Below, piece after piece: positions 10,936-22,448 of a stretch of 64,000 nt of DNA. Positions within the stretch are counted from its first letter, which is position 1. Every line of letters begins with the position of its first letter. The stretch comes from Takakia lepidozioides. Taxonomy: Eukaryota > Streptophyta > Takakiopsida > Takakiales > Takakiaceae. The DNA lies in contig CM060733.1 of the NCBI GenBank assembly GCA_030704615.1, forward strand, positions 59,520,001-59,584,000, in the 5' to 3' direction. Under the pieces are notes generated by a model. The model was given only the letters and a program-made list of their open reading frames with translations, was not told where the DNA came from and did no database searches. The translations under genes and the position numbers were made by a program.

Positions 10936-13480
10936 ATGCAGGCTGTCTCGTTTCGAGGAGGGACGACGGCAACCTATTGTGTTGAGAGCCCTAAATCAGT
11001 TGCGTCCGAGCTGCAAGTTCTGGGCGGGAGCTCCTTAGATGGAAATGGTGCGCATTGGAACCATTTTTTGCCACTCAAGTGCAGGACATGTCCCTCAAGG
11101 GGAAGGTTCAAAGCTAAAGCGTTTATTGTGAGGGCAACGCTCACCCATGGAAGCACGGTCGTCAAGGATCGTGGCGTCATCCGTGTACAGGCCAGCGTTG
11201 CCACTGAGCATTCCGGGCGCTCCTTTCTTTCGGCTGAACAGAGGGTGTACGAGGCGGTCGCGAAGCAGGCGGCCATAGTAGACGAGCAATCTAGACGGAG
11301 AGTGGCCCTGCAGGATGTGCGGCCTGACCTGGTCCCTGTCAGTACCGAGGAGCTGCTGGAAGAGGCGTACCTTCGCTGTGGAGAGGTCTGCGCTGAGTAT
11401 GCCAAGACCTTCTATCTGGGTATGCTTTCCTTTCTCCTCTGTCCGCCTTTCCTACCCACTGTAGAGTTTTGCCTTCATTTATCTAACTTCCTGTTTGTTT
11501 TTTTCTCTTATTTCTGTCCTCTGCCCCTCTCCTGTGTCTTCAACCTCCTCTCCACCGCTCTTATTCTCTGGCAATATATAGCTGATGTTGTCCACCACTT
11601 CAGCCATAGATCTGCTTCCTATGTGTAGCTCTGGTTCCTTGTCTGGTCACTCTCCCCCTTTAGGTTGCATCTCCGGTGTTTTCTTTGCTTTGTCTGTCCG
11701 CCAGAAATCTGTTCTAAAGACTTGCAAAGTAAAATGCTGAGTCACATATGTGGTGTGGGCAGTGTCTCAACTACTGTTTCACTATGTGGTCCATATGTGT
11801 CTGTGTAATCCAGACACAGCTGTTCATTCTATGGTCCTAAAATCACTTCTGTATTTTGCCCTAGTTGAAATGGTGAGGAGGCAGGCCTCTTGTCGATAAT
11901 GTGTTCCCATTTCGTTGGAAATGACGAGTGTGATCTGCTTGTCTTCTTTGAACCAGGAACCAAGCTTATGACTCCCGAGAGGCAAAAGGCGATTTGGGCT
12001 ATCTATGGTATGGGTTATCCTCTGATCTCTCCCCATGACTGCATGCAAAGAGACATTTATTCAGTATTTTGTGCTACTTTACTTGCACAGCTGACTTTTA
12101 ATTGGTGTGTGGGGTGCGCAGTGTGGTGCAGGAGGACAGATGAGCTTGTAGATGGTCCCAATGCGCCCCGCATCACCCCTACAGCATTGGACCGGTGGGA
12201 GGAGAGGTTAGAGGATGTTTTTCGAGGGCAGCCATATGACATGCTGGATGCTGCCCTTGCTGACTCGGTAGCCAAGTTCCCTGTCGACATCCAGGTACAC
12301 CCTCGGTACAAATGGGGAATTGCTACTGATCTGAATATTATGTTGATGATTATGTGTGAGATTCCGATGAATTTATCTAATGCTTTTCATTTTGTACAAT
12401 GGCTCTAGAGTCTTTGAATTTTGAAACTCTTTTCCCACTCTTTGAGGGACTGATTAACTCAAGTTGGACCTAGAGAAAAGAGGTTTGAGTTTAAGGCCAA
12501 GGTGAGAAAATGAGTTATTGTCATGGTGTTGCTGGTTGCAGCCATTCAGGGACATGATAGATGGGATGCGCATGGACCTGGTGAAGTCCCGCTATGCCAA
12601 CTTTGATGAGCTTTACCTCTACTGCTACAATGTGGCGGGCACTGTGGGCATCATGAGTGTTCCTGTCATGGGCATCGCCCCGGAGTCCAAAGCCACCACT
12701 CAAAGTGTCTACAATGCTGCCCTGGCTCTCGGCATTGCCAATCAACTCACCAATATCTTGCGTGATGTTGGAGAAGAGTACATCCTCTCTCTTTGACTCA
12801 AGTTTGTCGCACTTGGGCACAGAATTGAGACATTTCTTTCCTGTGGTAGAATCAGCTGGTTTGTTTTTGAAGCTAGTCAGTGAAGAGTATGCATGTTAAC
12901 CTGCTGGTTTGTTTTTGAAGCGGGTCATTGAAGAGTATGCATGTTATTCTGCTGACACGCATGGGTTGGGCTGCAGTGCACAGCGTAGAAGGATATACCT
13001 GCCACAAGATGAGCTCGCCCAGTTTGGACTGTCCGATGAAGATATCTTTGCAGGACGTGTCACTGATAAATGGAGGGCTTTTATGAAGCATCAAATTAAA
13101 AGAGCACGCATGTTTTTTGTCGAGGCTGAGAAAGGAGTGCGGGAGTTGGACAAGGACAGCCGATGGCCAGTATGTAACTGCACATTGCTTTCAATATTAC
13201 TAATCCCTCTCTCCCTCAGCTGTAGGCCCATCAACAGGTGTTTCCACTTTGTTGTGCTTACTGTGGGTCAAAATGTGGGGTGCAGGTGTGGGCATCACTG
13301 ATACTGTATCAACAAATCTTGGATGCTATTGAAGCCAATGACTACAATAACTTCACTAAGAGAGCTTATGTTGGCAAGTGGAAGAAGATGTTGTCTCTTC
13401 CTGCTGCATATGCTCGGGCCTTGATGCCACCACCTTCAGAGCACAGGCTGTTTCTTTCTGCATCAGCATCTGTAAAGTAA
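10936..13480 (+). CDS. PSY: Phytoene synthase, plastid-targeted
   Basis: Joins two geranylgeranyl diphosphates into phytoene, the first committed carotenoid step, in plastids. Six exons: 10936-11419, 11957-12007, 12122-12294, 12542-12777, 12977-13169, 13286-13480. All junctions are GT-AG and in phase, giving 443 residues. The first 70 or so residues are Ser/Thr/Arg-rich and fit a transit peptide. Family landmarks follow: [29 protein letters not shown] with the first Asp-rich Mg site, [29 protein letters not shown], and NILRDVGED, the second Asp-rich site. [26 protein letters not shown] and NNFTKRAY complete the set. Length is normal for plant PSY and no break is seen. The start is the first ATG upstream of the transit peptide in an open frame. 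Confidence 0.97.
12855..12950. repeat. 48-bp tandem duplication in PSY intron 5
   Basis: Two adjacent 48-bp units (12855-12902 and 12903-12950), each containing GCTGGTTTGTTTTTGAAG and GAAGAGTATGCATGTTA, differ at a handful of positions. They lie in the intron between exons 12542-12777 and 12977-13169, close to the acceptor, and do not change the coding sequence. Confidence 0.9.
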
Positions 13481-13883
13481 ATGATTCAGTCCAAAATGGA
13501 CCAGGATTTTGTCATCACACAAAATTGTGAGAGAGGAGAGGCAGATTAGCCCCTGTCAAATGCCAAGTGATATCAATTGCAATCCTGTACTTTAAAGCTA
13601 GGAGAATTTAAATTCTCGACCATCTGGTTGTCATCCAGTCATTCTATTTGGCACAACTAATCCAGTGCCATTTACTAAATAAAGCATCAGCCAGCATGTG
13701 TTCCCATGTACAGTCTGATCCAGTGCATTAAGGGGCTACCATATAGCATTTAGCATACTGGATCTGAGTCCGGGGGGAGGTGAGCCATCATACAAAGTAG
13801 GTATAATAAAAATTTCCTGTCGAAAACCCATTCTTGTAAATTTCATCATCCTGAAAGGCTGGTAGTTAACATATGTAACAATT
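13481..13883. other. PSY 3' UTR and intergenic DNA
   Basis: No gene seen. It probably includes the PSY 3' UTR; no polyadenylation site could be fixed. Confidence 0.4.
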
Positions 13884-14127
13884 ACCAACAGTCAGTAGCT
13901 CAGTTGGTTAAGTGCACTAGGTGTCACCCAGATGATTTTGGGGTCAAAACCTGCTACTTGATGGGTGTGGTGTGCTCTTCTCCCCCTTCCCTGGGAGGTG
14001 TCCAATTTCTCAGCCTCCATGGCGCGGTTACTTTGAAAGAGGTTATTTTCTCATCTCACTATCAAGGGGCCTGATTTGTGAGTTGTTGCTCCCAGGTGCT
14101 TCCCTTTACAAAAAAAAAAAAAAAAAA
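13884..14127 (+). mobile_element. tRNA-derived SINE with poly(A) tail
   Basis: The head contains a pol III A box (TAGCTCAGTTGGTTAAGTGC, 13896-13915) and a degenerate B box (GGGGTCAAAACC, about 13939-13950), the arrangement of a tRNA-derived SINE. The 3' end is an A run of about 18. A 7-bp target-site duplication AACAATT flanks it (13877-13883 and 14126-14132, the last two bases of the A run being shared). Its body recurs at 15468-15570 and 21068-21135 on the minus strand. It is not an intact tRNA gene. Confidence 0.85.
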
Positions 14128-14746
14128 CAATTGGGACCTTTCCTATTTGACAAGTGTCTGGGATGGGCAGTATCATTTGAAATGCAGCATGAGCAGATCT
14201 TGGGTTCTTTTTTTTCTTTTTTCTCTTTTTTTAAAAAATAAAAGGGGAGGAAGCCTGTAGTTCATATTAAAAAGGTGTCCTGGAAAAAATAACCAGGACA
14301 GGAGGCCATGAGGCTTACATCTTTGGAAAGATCGGGTACAACCCAGATCAGCCATCCAGGCAGAGCTTAAAAATCCTACCTCGCTACCTCATCCTTACTC
14401 AGAAGTGTGATGCTACTATCTCAGAGTATATCTAAGGACATAACCAGAAGGTATTAAGGACCAAATCTGATGATACTTGTCAATCTGATTTTCAAGTGTG
14501 CACGAGTCTTTGAGGCACGATTCTTCCTATGCTGCCAGTTGATGTCCCTTCAGCAGGTGAGGCCCAGTGATTGGGAGAGTCACCAGTTGATTGGAGGTCG
14601 GGATGCCCAGCATGCTCGTTGGCCTTGTCTCTGACAAAGTAGTCCAAGGTGCCCCATTCGGAGTCAAATTTTGAGAGAAGGGCAGCTTTCAGCTCCTGGG
14701 AGCATCTGCATACTTTGCTTAAGCCTGGGTTCTCAAAGGTATATAC
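14128..14746. other. Intergenic with dispersed-repeat fragments
   Basis: A T-rich run near 14205-14235 followed by GAAGCCTGT matches the repeat near 4870. Otherwise nothing is recognised. Confidence 0.35.
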
Positions 14747-16044
14747 CAGTGTTGGGCGGGTACTACATTTTTTAATACTAGCCGGGTCCTGGTATTGATT
14801 TTTTTTTTTTCAATACCAGCCGGTTCCATAGTATTGGAATATTCACTTAATTCTAATATCCGCCGGTTCTTGATAGTAGTATGTTTGTTAATTTGTGAAC
14901 TGGTATCAATAGGACGGATATTCCAATCGTAATACCAGCCGGTTATAAACCCGGATATAAATAATTAAAATTAAAATAACCACCAAATCATTAATATGCC
15001 TTTAATTTAGAAGCATACTTGATTCAGAAAGTAAATATTCTGTTGCAAAATTCAGACTTTGCATTACATAATAATATTGCGGATTTTAGTATGTAAAGTG
15101 AAGCGAGCTTTGTTAAAAGAAAACTGATTGCAATCCTCATTGTCAAACATGCCATCAATCGTATTGTCTTCCGACAAAAAGAAATCCTTGATCCCTTGCT
15201 CAACCACCTTGCAATCCGTCCGCACGTCATCCGGCCCATTATTTTAAATTAGCACTAATTTGTCGAGGCTGTCAATGTCAAGTTGACATTGCCCTACCGA
15301 CATGTGCTAAAAAATGAAAAATAGTCATGGGCCCTTGGGGCTGGACATGCCCTGACCCCAGCCCAACTTCATATGTATACCATGTGTTTAGTCCTTATTT
15401 TTGCCCATAATATGGGTGTTGCACGGGTATTTTTTTTAAACTAAATTTAAAGAAAGGGAAACACTTGGGAGCGACAGCTCACCAATCAGGCCCCTTGATA
15501 GTGAGAGGAGAAAATAACCTCTTTCACAGTAACCGCGCCATAGAGGCTGAGAAATGGGACACCGCCCAGGCCAGAATCATCTCTGGTATTGGAATTGTCA
15601 ATACCAGGCGGTTCGGTTATTAACCCGTACGTTGCTGTCAGATTCGACAGCACAGTGCCAAAATAATTATTTTTGAAGGCTCAATCCATTCAGCACCTCA
15701 TATTTATACTCCGAGGCTTCGGCAGTTTAGGATTGAAATTTTTCGCATTTTATGCATTTGAGCAATGTCCAGAGTAGTATATAGCACAAGTATGTGTTAT
15801 GTCCTTTAGTAGATTTTTTTGAGATTTTCCAAATTTTCTTATTTTTGGACAAGCTGAGTATGCAGTATTTCTGGATTTTTAGACATATCACTTGAGTTAA
15901 TCCAAAAGTTTCAACAACCCAACCCATAATTAATGTGTCAAATCTGACAGCAAGGTGGGGTTTTACACCAGCCAATACTGGCGGGGTTGGTTATTTAATA
16001 CCCTGATTGATACCTGGCCAGGCCCTATATCCAGTCCCACACTG
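14747..16044. mobile_element. Non-autonomous hAT-like element, 1.3 kb
   Basis: Ends CAGTGTTGGG (left) and, reverse complemented, CAGTGTGGGA (right) are typical of hAT elements. They are flanked by a near-perfect 8-bp target duplication (GTATATAC at 14739-14746, GTATATCT at 16045-16052). Internal AATACCAGCCGGT words repeat in both orientations. There is no transposase ORF. A SINE fragment is nested inside. Confidence 0.75.
15468..15570 (-). mobile_element. SINE fragment (minus strand)
   Basis: Reverse complement of the 3' body of the SINE at 13884-14127, sharing GGGAGCGACAGCTCACCAAT and GAGAGGAGAAAATAACCTC. A T/A-rich run just to the left fits a degraded tail. It lies inside the hAT-like element and so inserted later. 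Confidence 0.75.
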
Positions 16045-16967
16045 GTATATCTACAGAATCCACGTTTTGGCTGAGGACAATGAAGTTAATGATCAATACA
16101 TGGCAAACACAAAATGAATTTGATATACAAGTGCACTTGACAAACTTTTATCAAGACCATGACTGTAGGAATTGAGACTCGCTCAGTACCCCCGGTGCTC
16201 ATTTGTCGCAGCTGCCAGTCACAATCTCACTGAAAGCATGCAGACAAATTTCTTGGAATTGAGATGCTGTATGGATTCCGCAAAAGCTCCTGGAGTTACC
16301 TAGCCGTTCGTGTCATTTGAGGAGAATTATGGAACTCAAGTACATACCGACAATAATAAAACTAAAACCTTGTGAGGTTGTCATCTGCCTAAAACAAAAG
16401 CGACTCAATAACAGAGTAAAGTCATTATTTGCTGCCACTGCCTACATAGCAGAACAAAGTGCATACTTACTGACAAGTGCAAAAGAGGGGGACACAGAGA
16501 AGTAGGCATGGTAATTGATACAATCCTGTCAACTTCTAATTGTAAGAACTGTGCCCTACTAAAGACAAACACTGTGGAGTGCCCCTCACATTCGATCATC
16601 CAGACAGATACACATCCTATCTACACTTGCATCTCACGTGTCAGAATGTCTGCCTACTGTGCTTGCAACCCTGACACCTGACCTTAAGCAACGAGCCCAT
16701 TCCAGTCATTCTATGTACGTGAGTCAAGATGCCACAGAACCTATTCTTGTAGCTTCCGAGAAGCTTCAGCCTTTGCCGGTTCCCTTCTTTTGGCCAATAA
16801 AATCAGATTAGCTGTGATGAAAACATGTACTACACATGATGTCACATACCAGCGAGCATCTGTAAGTAGCCCACCTCTCACACACCATCCGCTCAAACAG
16901 TTTTGCCAAAAGAGACATCAATTTAAGAAATGAAGGTTTTTGCTCCCCTTGGATCGTAGCAGATGAG
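16045..16967. other. Intergenic and SF3B4 3' flank
   Basis: No gene seen. The right part probably contains the 3' UTR of the minus-strand SF3B4 gene. An alternative last exon cannot be excluded because the stop overlaps a GTAGGT donor-like sequence. Confidence 0.35.
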
Positions 16968-19900
16968 TTACCTACCTTGCTGATTGGGGGATGGAGGTGG
17001 CGGAGGCCGGCCACCTGGACCACCCATCATACCCTGTGGAGGTGGCGGAAATCCTGCAGGACCTCGAGGTGGTGGCGGCATCCCTTGCATTTGTTGTTGA
17101 GATTGATTCATGGGCATACCTTGCTGCATTTGAGGAGGCCGCATGCCACCTTGAGGGGGACCCCTGCCCCAGGAAGGAGGCGGCCCCATGCCCATGGGTG
17201 GAGGTGGCCCATGAAAACCATGAGGGGGAGGAGGTGGGGGCATATTGGGAGATGGGCGCGAACTAGGTGGGGCAGGTCGAAATTGGGGAGGCGGTAGACC
17301 CTGGGAAGGTGGCATGCCTTGTGGCGGCAAATGCTGCATTTGATTTGCCCATGGTGGTGGTGGACCTTGGCCATGTTGCATCTGAGGTGGTGGTCCTTGA
17401 TTTTGCTGCATAGGAGGGGGACCCCCATAACCTTGCGGTGGTGGCGGCTGAGATGGCATCATTTGGCCATGTTGTGACGGGGGCGGGGGTAGATGGGGGG
17501 GCCCATTGCTGAAAGGAGGTGGGGGATGCATGCCATTGAGGGAAGGGGGGGGCATGCCCATGTTGCCATTGGCTTGTGCAGGTATGGGAGGAGGACCAGC
17601 ACCAACTGTTGGGGGCCCAACCAGCGATGGAGGCCCACTTGCAAACAAAGTATGAGGCCGATTCTTCTGCGTATTGGGATTGCTGGATGCCAGCATACGC
17701 TCTGCATCCAGCCCATCAACCAGCATTCCCGAGTCCAAAGTCAGTCGAGACATAAAACCTCACAATATCACCATAAACACCCCCCTCCTACGCCTACTGG
17801 AGAAAAACAACTGTTCTGAAGACTCTGATATCAGAGAGCTGGTGATGAAATAATAGGTTCGTCCAAAATTCCCTCCTTACAAGAGACACAAAAGCAGACC
17901 TATGCGACAGGAAAGATGAGCATAGGAATACCTGCATTGGTGCCATGGCGTTCGCCTTTGGTGTCTTTCTTGTATGCGTATGACACTGTGATTGCCCTAT
18001 TACACAAGTACTGCCCATTCATGGCCTGCAAGCACCCCAAACGAACACGCCCAATCCTCAAAATTGTGCTTTCTTCTACCCTTGCTTACCTACTGAGAGG
18101 GTAGCTATGTGTTCACTACAAATCTACGCAAGGAATCACAAATAAAAAATAAGTTACCTCAATGGCTGAATCGGAAGCTTCAAATGAGTCATAGCTGATA
18201 AATCCGAAGCCTCGTGAGTTGCCTGAGTCTGGATCCCTCATAATCTACACCACCTCAACCATGCATCCATCCATCAAGTACACACCAATAGGGCACAACA
18301 TGTAGGTCATTCTGTGAGCAGGGGTTTATTCATCACAGCACTTCCAACTCTCTACGTGTTTACAAATTGTGCAACATACCAGCATATTGAAACCACCAAA
18401 TTTTATCCAGAGCTTGCCCAGAATGGTCACAAGAGAGAGTACCTTGGGATTGGTGACAATGACACCAAATGCACTAAATGTGTCATACAGCAGCTTCTCG
18501 TCCACATCCTGCCTCACCTCCCAGATTCCAAACTTAATTTGAACGAATGAATGGCATTAAGAAGATCAATTTCAAAAATTCATGATGAAGAGTTTGACAT
18601 CCACTAGTGACACTGCCACACCACAACCCTACCCATCAGAAACCCAATCACAGAGGGCATGGTAGCACATACAGGGTCCAAGTTGCCAACAAACAAGTTG
18701 GCACCCACATCCAAGCTCTTCTTGTCTTGTGAAGCCTGCATCATAGTCATGTTGACAGTGAGCACAACCACTGACTAGGGTGGCAGAATGATTTAATTGA
18801 TCTAAGTGTGTGTCTGATCACATTGTATTGACAGAGCTTGCATACAAGCAGGAACCATTAACCTTGACATAAGGTCCTACCAAAGACCGCCATGGCTACC
18901 TTGTTCACACGGATTGGCTTGCCATACAGCTTGATCATGTTCAATATCTTGATGGCCTGCACCAACCAGCAACCCACTATCAAATAAGTCCCTTGTTTGG
19001 TGCTCTCTGATTTCAAATCACTTTGCACCTACATGAGATTCTAAGGATGGTCGGTTCCTCCATCTTCAAAGTAAATTCATGGGTGTGTTAAGGACATGCT
19101 CACATAATCCGCATCATCCTCACTACGAAACTCCACGAAGCCATAGCCCTGGTGAAGATTGGTGACTCTATCTTTTGGCACATACACGTTCACTGCACCC
19201 AGCATGCCCAAAGAGAAGTTCGTCACAACCTTGCAGGAACGGGAATCAGTGAAGGAATTTGAATAAGAGAGCCATGCTTAAAGCATGGGACTCACCAACA
19301 GGGCCTGCCTGCACAAACAATTCCCACAGCAGCTCCTCCGACACCTGTTGGAAAACCACAGCCCTGTCAGTGAATTCTGCAGATTGATACCCACCATCCA
19401 TTGTGTTTGTGTTAAGGACCACATTTATCATCAGCAACCCTTGCAGATAGAACTACACAGTGGCATAAAATTTTCGTCCCAACCAAAACAAATGGCTGGG
19501 TTGCGTTCCCTTCCGGAGATGTTCAGGGTTTAGGGCTTTGACTGTTATACTATACAGTTCACAGGCAGAGCTGCTTCTTCACCTTATGCTCTGCCATGCC
19601 TACCAGTCTCTGAAGACAACAATGAGATGTGGTTAAGAGGAAACTACAGGAAGTAACAATTCCTTCAAGTGATTCTTTATGCGGGCATTGAATCAGCACA
19701 TATGACACCAGGCTTCTAAAATGCATGAAAGAAAGATACTCAGTTTCCATCAGGCTCCCTTCCCACCTTGTTCTTGTTAGACAGCGGAAAGACAGGAAAA
19801 AAAAAAAAGATCCCATTTGGCGAACAGGGAACACCCCACCAACTCCAATGTAGGTTTCACGACCAGGACATGGCTGCGGACAACATTGACGCACCCAACC

Positions 19901-20276
19901 TCCAGCAACGATTTAGGCTGCCACCCCTGTATAACGCTGGCCACCGTCTCTCTACCACTGAAATAGCAGAGCTACTACCGTTGGCATTAAGCTTAACGGC
20001 TCATGGTCATAATCTTCTCCAGAATTGCTACCCTCTCCACTGAAAGCCCATTGAAACGGATGACACCCATGATCAATGCCATTTTCCATACTGGCCCAAA
20101 CCCAAACCCCAGTAAATTTACCCGAGTACATTTTGCACGAGAAAGAAAATAGAAGGGAACGAAAGCAACACCTGAGAATCAAGATTTCCAACGTAAGCAG
20201 TGGCGTCCTGGTTGCGCTCAGGTGCATGCTGGCCCAACAGATTAGCTCCCACACCGGGAGTAATCCTCGTCGTCAT
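16968..20276 (-). CDS. SF3B4: Splicing factor 3B subunit 4 (SF3b49)
   Basis: A U2 snRNP SF3b subunit that contacts pre-mRNA upstream of the branch site in the nucleus. Exons in transcription order: 20276-20172, 19344-19296, 19192-19104, 18956-18900, 18735-18673, 18508-18443, 18244-18158, 18025-17932, 17701-16968. All have GT-AG borders and matching phase and encode about 447 residues. RRM1 has RNP2 AYVGNL and RNP1 [10 protein letters not shown]2 has LFVGNL and GFGFISY, followed by the family signatures [15 protein letters not shown] and [12 protein letters not shown]. The last 244 codons or so are Pro/Gly/Met/Gln-rich, as in the family. The ATG at 20276 gives [16 protein letters not shown], matching plant N-termini. 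The stop TAA overlaps a possible donor (GTAGGT), so a further 3' exon is conceivable. Confidence 0.96.
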
Positions 20277-21067
20277 GCTCTCCCGCTGCCCAACCACTTG
20301 TTCCTCAGCACGGGCTGCTTCTTATGACAGTGATGGCAACCATGAGCGCCGACCTCGCCCTCCTCCTCCCTCTCTTCTCTCTCGCACCTCGCTTCCTTCA
20401 ACAAAGCTCCCAGTCCATCAGCTCCCAAACCCACCCAAGCATTAGGGTTCCCCACCACCCAAGCTTTTGTTTTTAAGAACAAATTATTTAAAATTTATCT
20501 ACCTTTGTTCCTAATGCCCACTCTGAACTCCCAAAATCCGATGTGTAAAATTCACAACAAATGAAGGGCTGATTAGTAGTTAGCATTATAGGGGTCCTTG
20601 GAAAGCTTGGGTTCAGGGCTACATTTTATCTTCAAACCTCACCTTCGTCGGAGTACACTACAAAACGTTACGAGATCTAGAAAAAGCCACAGGCAAGGTT
20701 GTTTTTTGAGCCTGTCACAAGGCATTTGAAAGCCAAAAAAAGCCAAAAAAAAACCTACCTGTCAAAAGAAAGGCAAAGGAAAAAATAGCCTGTCACAGTG
20801 AAAGGCAAAAAACAAATAGCCTGTCAAAAGAAAGGCAGAGATTACTGATAGTTATTAGCAATTTTATTAATAAGTTCACCTAGGACAGGTTAAAAAAGGT
20901 ACAAATTATTAGTAGTTATTATTAATCTTACTAGTAAGTCCACCTAGGGGAGCCTCACCGAGGCCAGCTGCCCTTCTTTGTGTTTCAAGCCTTAAACCTC
21001 TAGGCTCTCCCTATTTGTTTCCTATGTGTGCTCCAGCCTCCATTTTTTTTAATTTAAAATAATAATG
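20277..21067 (-). promoter_or_regulatory. SF3B4 5' UTR, promoter side and short direct repeats
   Basis: About 20277-20480 is likely 5' UTR of SF3B4, pyrimidine-rich on the plus strand. Around 20700-20850 the words CCTGTCA and AAAGGCA recur several times, and around 20840-20950 two similar AT-rich segments ending CACCTAGG repeat. No gene is seen. Confidence 0.4.
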
Positions 21068-21135
21068 GAAAACACCTGGGAGCGACAGCTCACAAATCAG
21101 GCCCATTCATAGTGAGAGGAGAAAATAACCTCCCC
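21068..21135 (-). mobile_element. SINE 3' fragment (minus strand)
   Basis: Matches the reverse complement of the SINE 3' end (CACCTGGGAGCGACAGCTCA and GAGAGGAGAAAATAACCTC). A T-rich stretch to the left is consistent with a degraded poly(A) tail read on the minus strand. Confidence 0.7.
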
Positions 21136-21772
21136 TTCTTTTTTCTCTTCGACAAGAATGTTGAGGAAACGGATATTTGGCTAGAATCCATTTTGGATAA
21201 TGTGGGCATGCACTTGCTTTCCCGATACACCTCTGTAAAATGCACAAGTAAGTACCGGAGTTTGGCGGCCAAAATGAATTGTTGGTTCAAAACGTGCAAT
21301 GCCTATTTGATTTGTTCTGCCTTACACGGTGTACCCACAGCCACAGTAGTGCCAAAAAAAATCTTCTTGAGTCCCTCTCCTCCTGATCCTATTTAGAAAG
21401 CATTTGTTGTCGAGGAGGTGCTATATTCAAACAACTGCGCCTGATTCGACACGGCCATCCTGCATGACTCAAAATCTTTACTTACAAATTTACAATCAAC
21501 TGGCATATTGTATCTCCTAACTCATTGACAAGCCAAGAAAAGATCTCTCAAAGAGGAGAGGCTTGGGGCTATGTATGAAGAGGTTAAAAATGCTAAAGTT
21601 AGAGAGTAAGTGGTGCTAATGCTAGATGTTTGGGTTGGAACCCATGAATATAGTAAAGACAATACCATATGTATTCACGGACTGGAGCTTCACTAATTGT
21701 AGTTGTAAGAAGTTCACAATTATTTTCATTTTTTCTCTTAATTTTATATGATTTTATTGTTGGCTCTTATTG

Positions 21773-22250
21773 CAGGATCCTCGCTCCTTTCAGCAGTGAT
21801 GTGTGGTCTCCTCTTGAAGGCAGGTTCACACGGCAAAAATCCGTCCGTCCCATCCGGACGTGGCGGCTGCAGGGGGTGTGGCGGGCCGGGGTCCACCCTT
21901 GAGGAACGCGACGGCGAGGAAGGAATGGACGGCCTGGCCACTGTAGGTACTTCCCGTTGTCCGTTGCTGTCCGTCCTATCCCTCATTCCTTCTCCCTGGC
22001 TATCATGGCTAAAACATGTGTGTAGGGTTTAGCCAGAGGGCTCTTTATGAGAGCTTCTCTTGCTAAACTTATATGTTGCGTCACGTGTGTATTATTGCGT
22101 GTGAACATGTTGTACCGTCAGTCCCGTCCGTCCAACTCTATACGTGTGGAGGGCCCACCACTATGGCTAGATGGGACGGACGGATTTTTGCCATGTGAAC
22201 TTGCCTTCAAGAGGAGACCACGCGTCACTGCTGAAGGAGCGAGGATCCTG
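21773..22250. repeat. Foldback repeat with arms of about 88 bp
   Basis: The left arm (about 21773-21860) starts CAGGATCCTCGCTCC and contains AAAATCCGTCCGTCCCATC. The right arm (about 22163-22250) is its reverse complement with few differences. The 300-bp centre is GC-rich with further CCGTCCG words. It could be a MITE; a target duplication was not found. Confidence 0.75.
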
Positions 22251-22448
22251 ATGGACCAAAAAGGTCTGGGGATGAGAGGATGGGCGACCGTAGTCGGCCA
22301 TACCCCATGCAGTTCAATGATGCATAAATGCAGAAAATTAAGTAACATTGTGTTGTACCCCTACGAAGAAGGATCAAAATTTGTAACTGCCTACCTAGTG
22401 AGGACTTTAAAGAGCATTCTGGAGAGCGTGGGAAGAGAGACGATGTGA

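Noticed and set aside
13891-13963. A functional tRNA gene
   Set aside because: A and B box words are present, but the cloverleaf does not close, and poly(A) tail plus TSD show that it is a SINE head.
16977-17428. Plus-strand and alternative minus-strand ORFs over the proline-rich SF3B4 tail
   Set aside because: They are frame shadows of a GC-rich, repetitive coding exon and match no family.
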